A DNA stretch of 64,000 nucleotides from Ancylobacter novellus DSM 506. GTDB taxonomy: Bacteria > Pseudomonadota > Alphaproteobacteria > Rhizobiales > Xanthobacteraceae. Location: positions 4,526,001 to 4,590,000 of the forward strand of contig NC_014217.1 of assembly GCF_000092925.1 (NCBI RefSeq). Direction: 5' to 3'. Positions 62,357 to 64,000 of this stretch are shown one piece after another; position 1 is the stretch's first letter, and every line of letters starts with the position of its first letter. Made by a program: the position numbers and the translations under genes. A model generated the notes under the pieces. That model had not been told where the DNA came from. It saw nothing but the letters and a program-made list of their open reading frames with translations, and did not search any database.

Positions 62357-63157
62357 ATGACCAAGGGTACGGTGCTCGTGATCGGCTCCAACGCGACGCG
62401 GATCGAGCTGCAGGGCGGCGGCTCCGCCGCGATCGGCCAATATCTCAATGAAACCGTGGTGCCCGCGATGGCCCTGATCGACGCCGGCTACGAGGTCGTG
62501 CTCGCCACGCCGAACGGAAGCAAGCCGCATATCGACGAAGCGTCGGACTCCGCGCAGCATTTCGGCGGGGACGAGGACGCCTATGCGCGCGCCAGGAGCT
62601 TCTATGCCGACCATCCCTCGATGAACGAGGTGCGCACGCTGCGCTCCGTGATCGATGATGGGCTCGATGGTTATGCCGGCCTGTTCGTGCCCGGCGGCCA
62701 CGCTCCGGTCGTCGACCTGATGCAGGATGACGCGCTGGAAATCATCCTTCGCCACTTCCATGAGGCAGCGAAGCCGACCGCGTTGCTCTGCCATGGCCCG
62801 GTCGCTATCGTCGCGGCGCTGCCCGCCGCCCGCGAATTCCGTGCGGCACTCGTCGCCGGCGACGAGGCGAAGGCCGTGGACCTGGCAAAGGGGTGGGCAT
62901 ACGCCGGCTACCGGATGACGGTTTTTTCGGCCAGCGAAGAGACAGCGGCGGAGAACAACCTTCTCGGCGGCAAGCTGTACTTCGACATGCCCAAGGCCCT
63001 GCGGCTCGCCGGTGGGCAGGTGACGACCAACCCGGTCGATTTCGCACCCAATGTGGTGGTCGATCGCGAACTGATCACCGGTCAGAACCCAGGCTCGGAT
63101 CACCTGCTCGCGACGAGCCTGGTCGAGGCGCTTGATCTCGACCGCGAAGCCGCCTGA
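62357..63157 (+). CDS. DJ-1/PfpI-family protein (class I glutamine amidotransferase-like)
   Basis: A 266-residue protein. The nucleophile elbow is ALLCHGPVAIVAAL with the reactive cysteine, preceded by GLFVPGGHAPVVDL with the conserved glycines and followed by a family-typical ITGQNPGSDHLLA. This pattern matches the Hsp31/YhbO-related group that acts as glyoxalase III, deglycase or chaperone. The role here is unknown. It is controlled probably by the divergent LysR protein and followed by a small monooxygenase gene. Confidence 0.88.
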   Translation: MTKGTVLVIGSNATRIELQGGGSAAIGQYLNETVVPAMALIDAGYEVVLATPNGSKPHIDEASDSAQHFGGDEDAYARARSFYADHPSMNEVRTLRSVIDDGLDGYAGLFVPGGHAPVVDLMQDDALEIILRHFHEAAKPTALLCHGPVAIVAALPAAREFRAALVAGDEAKAVDLAKGWAYAGYRMTVFSASEETAAENNLLGGKLYFDMPKALRLAGGQVTTNPVDFAPNVVVDRELITGQNPGSDHLLATSLVEALDLDREAA

Positions 63158-63228
63158 GCACGGGCATGGCCGCCGGCGACGCTCCGTCGGCGGCCCACCG
63201 GGACCGCTCTCTGACAAGGAACATTACC

Positions 63229-63477
63229 ATGTCCAATCGCGTGAAGGTCATAGCCATTCTGGTCGCGAGGCCGAACAAGAGCGAAGAACTCCGAAGCCTG
63301 ATCGACGGCATGGTCGCCTTGAGCCGCAAGGAGCCGGGCAATCTGCGCTACGACCTCTGGCGGGACCCGACCGATCCCGATCGGTTCGTTCTCGATGAGC
63401 TCTATGCCGATACCGACGCAGTCGCCGCGCATCGCGCGACGCCGCATTTTCAGAACTACGCTCCGCCTATCCAGTGA
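63229..63477 (+). CDS. Antibiotic biosynthesis monooxygenase (ABM)-fold protein
   Basis: An 82-residue ferredoxin-like protein: VKVIAILVARPNKSEELRSLI, then EPGNLRYDLWRDPTDPDRFVLDELYAD and HRATPHFQNY, the ABM pattern seen in YgiN-like quinol monooxygenases. AAGGA upstream supports ATG 63229 over the longer frame. Co-transcribed with the DJ-1-type gene, perhaps for reactive electrophile or quinone defence. Confidence 0.87.
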   Translation: MSNRVKVIAILVARPNKSEELRSLIDGMVALSRKEPGNLRYDLWRDPTDPDRFVLDELYADTDAVAAHRATPHFQNYAPPIQ

Positions 63478-63795
63478 GCAGATTCTCGCACTCTACGAGA
63501 ATGGCACGGAGCCGCAGCTTCGGTGGGCACCAAATCGACCTCACCCAGGACTGTGAATCTGCAATGACGTCAGTGCGCCAGAAGCCGACCCTCCAGGTGA
63601 GTTTCTGAACGCCGATATGGGGCCGGAAGCGGACTGGCCTGTTCGCTGTCGCTGTGCAGATAGCCGCCGTTCTGCAGCCGACCCCATTGCGGACGTTGGC
63701 CAGCTCTCCTCTCGGGTATGTGGGCGTTGCCCGCTGGCCCGCGCGGCTCGGTTCGAACGCACGTGCGCCGACGCCGTAGGCGTCGGCGCCAGGCT
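63478..63795. other. Non-coding stretch with hairpin
   Basis: No supportable gene. GCGCCGACGCC (63765-63775) and GGCGTCGGCGC (63779-63789) form a perfect 11-bp stem with a 3-base loop, just downstream of the minus-strand glutathione S-transferase stop. It may end that transcript although no T run follows. Confidence 0.5.
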
Positions 63796-64000
63796 TCACA
63801 GTGCGATGCCGGCCGCGTCGAGCGCGCCGTCGATGCGGGCATCGACCTCCTGTTTCGTGGCGGCCCAACTCGGCGCGGTCTTCAGCAGTCGCTGTTGCCA
63901 GGCCACCAGGTTGGGGAATTCATTGAGCGGGATTTTGGTCCGCTCGTTCTGGGAGAAGGGGCCCGCAATGTCGAAGTCGGCCAGCGTCAGCCGATCGCCG
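63796..64000 (-). CDS. Glutathione S-transferase, C-terminal part
   Basis: The minus-strand frame runs in from beyond the window and shows 67 C-terminal residues: RLTLADFDIAGPFSQNERTK, then FPNLVAWQQRLLKTAPSW and a helical tail. The T/S-L-A-D-F motif is the conserved N-capping box of the GST C-terminal helical domain. The thioredoxin-like glutathione-binding domain lies outside. Substrate unknown. Confidence 0.82.
   Translation of the reverse strand, partial: GDRLTLADFDIAGPFSQNERTKIPLNEFPNLVAWQQRLLKTAPSWAATKQEVDARIDGALDAAGIAL

Overview
The window is high-GC proteobacterial DNA, most likely from a soil or plant-associated alphaproteobacterium of the Hyphomicrobiales (Rhizobiales) type. This rests on several inferences: dense ATGA-overlapped catabolic operons, many solute-binding-protein transporters, a TctABC system, and a ParB-methylase/DUF5681/terminase cassette of the kind seen in Alphaproteobacteria. 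No rRNA, tRNA or CRISPR array was seen. Most of the window is a patchwork of sugar and organic-acid catabolic modules, each with its own regulator and transporter. They are separated by degraded insertion sequences and gene fragments.

Layout. 1-3.6 kb: end of a zinc-type dehydrogenase, a class III CoA-transferase, a CitE/HpcH-type lyase and a LysR regulator. 3.6-10.4 kb: a frameshifted hydroxyacid dehydrogenase relic, an AT-rich patch, then a hexuronate module (AGE-family epimerase and UxaA-type dehydratase on the minus strand; GntR regulator, UxuB-type reductase and UxuA on the plus strand). 10.5-16.5 kb: a minus-strand LacI-NagB-ABC-transporter operon with twin perfect 16-bp operators. 16.6-25.7 kb: a PgtC/PgtB/PgtA-like three-component regulatory system (binding protein, histidine kinase, sigma54 activator) beside an ABC transporter that has a textbook sigma54 promoter. 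25.7-29.2 kb: a broken NUDIX gene and a large autotransporter whose passenger carries the landmarks of a pepsin-family (A1) aspartic protease.

29.7-39.4 kb is accessory DNA. It holds a ParB-domain DNA methylase, a DUF5681 protein and a terminase large subunit with no other phage genes, then small proteins, an SDR dehydrogenase with an AraC regulator, and relics of LysR, aldo/keto reductase, IstB, pRiA4b ORF-3, IS3, IS5 and ScpB genes. 39.4-51.0 kb is a sugar-acid/polyol catabolic island (LacI, FAD oxidoreductase, IlvD/Edd dehydratase, carbohydrate ABC transporter, GMC oxidoreductase, aldehyde dehydrogenase). Inverted copies of one IS3-type element end lie on both sides of it. 51.9-60.0 kb is an organic-acid island (GntR with an apparent double HTH, isocitrate/tartrate-type dehydrogenase, aldehyde dehydrogenase, cupin, TctCBA, Ldh2-type dehydrogenase) next to another IS3 element. 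The window ends with a LysR/DJ-1/ABM-monooxygenase group and part of a glutathione S-transferase.

The most novel-looking item is the pepsin-like autotransporter. Next are the stand-alone methylase/DUF5681/terminase cassette (with an altered DGPY methylase motif) and the sigma54 three-component transporter locus.
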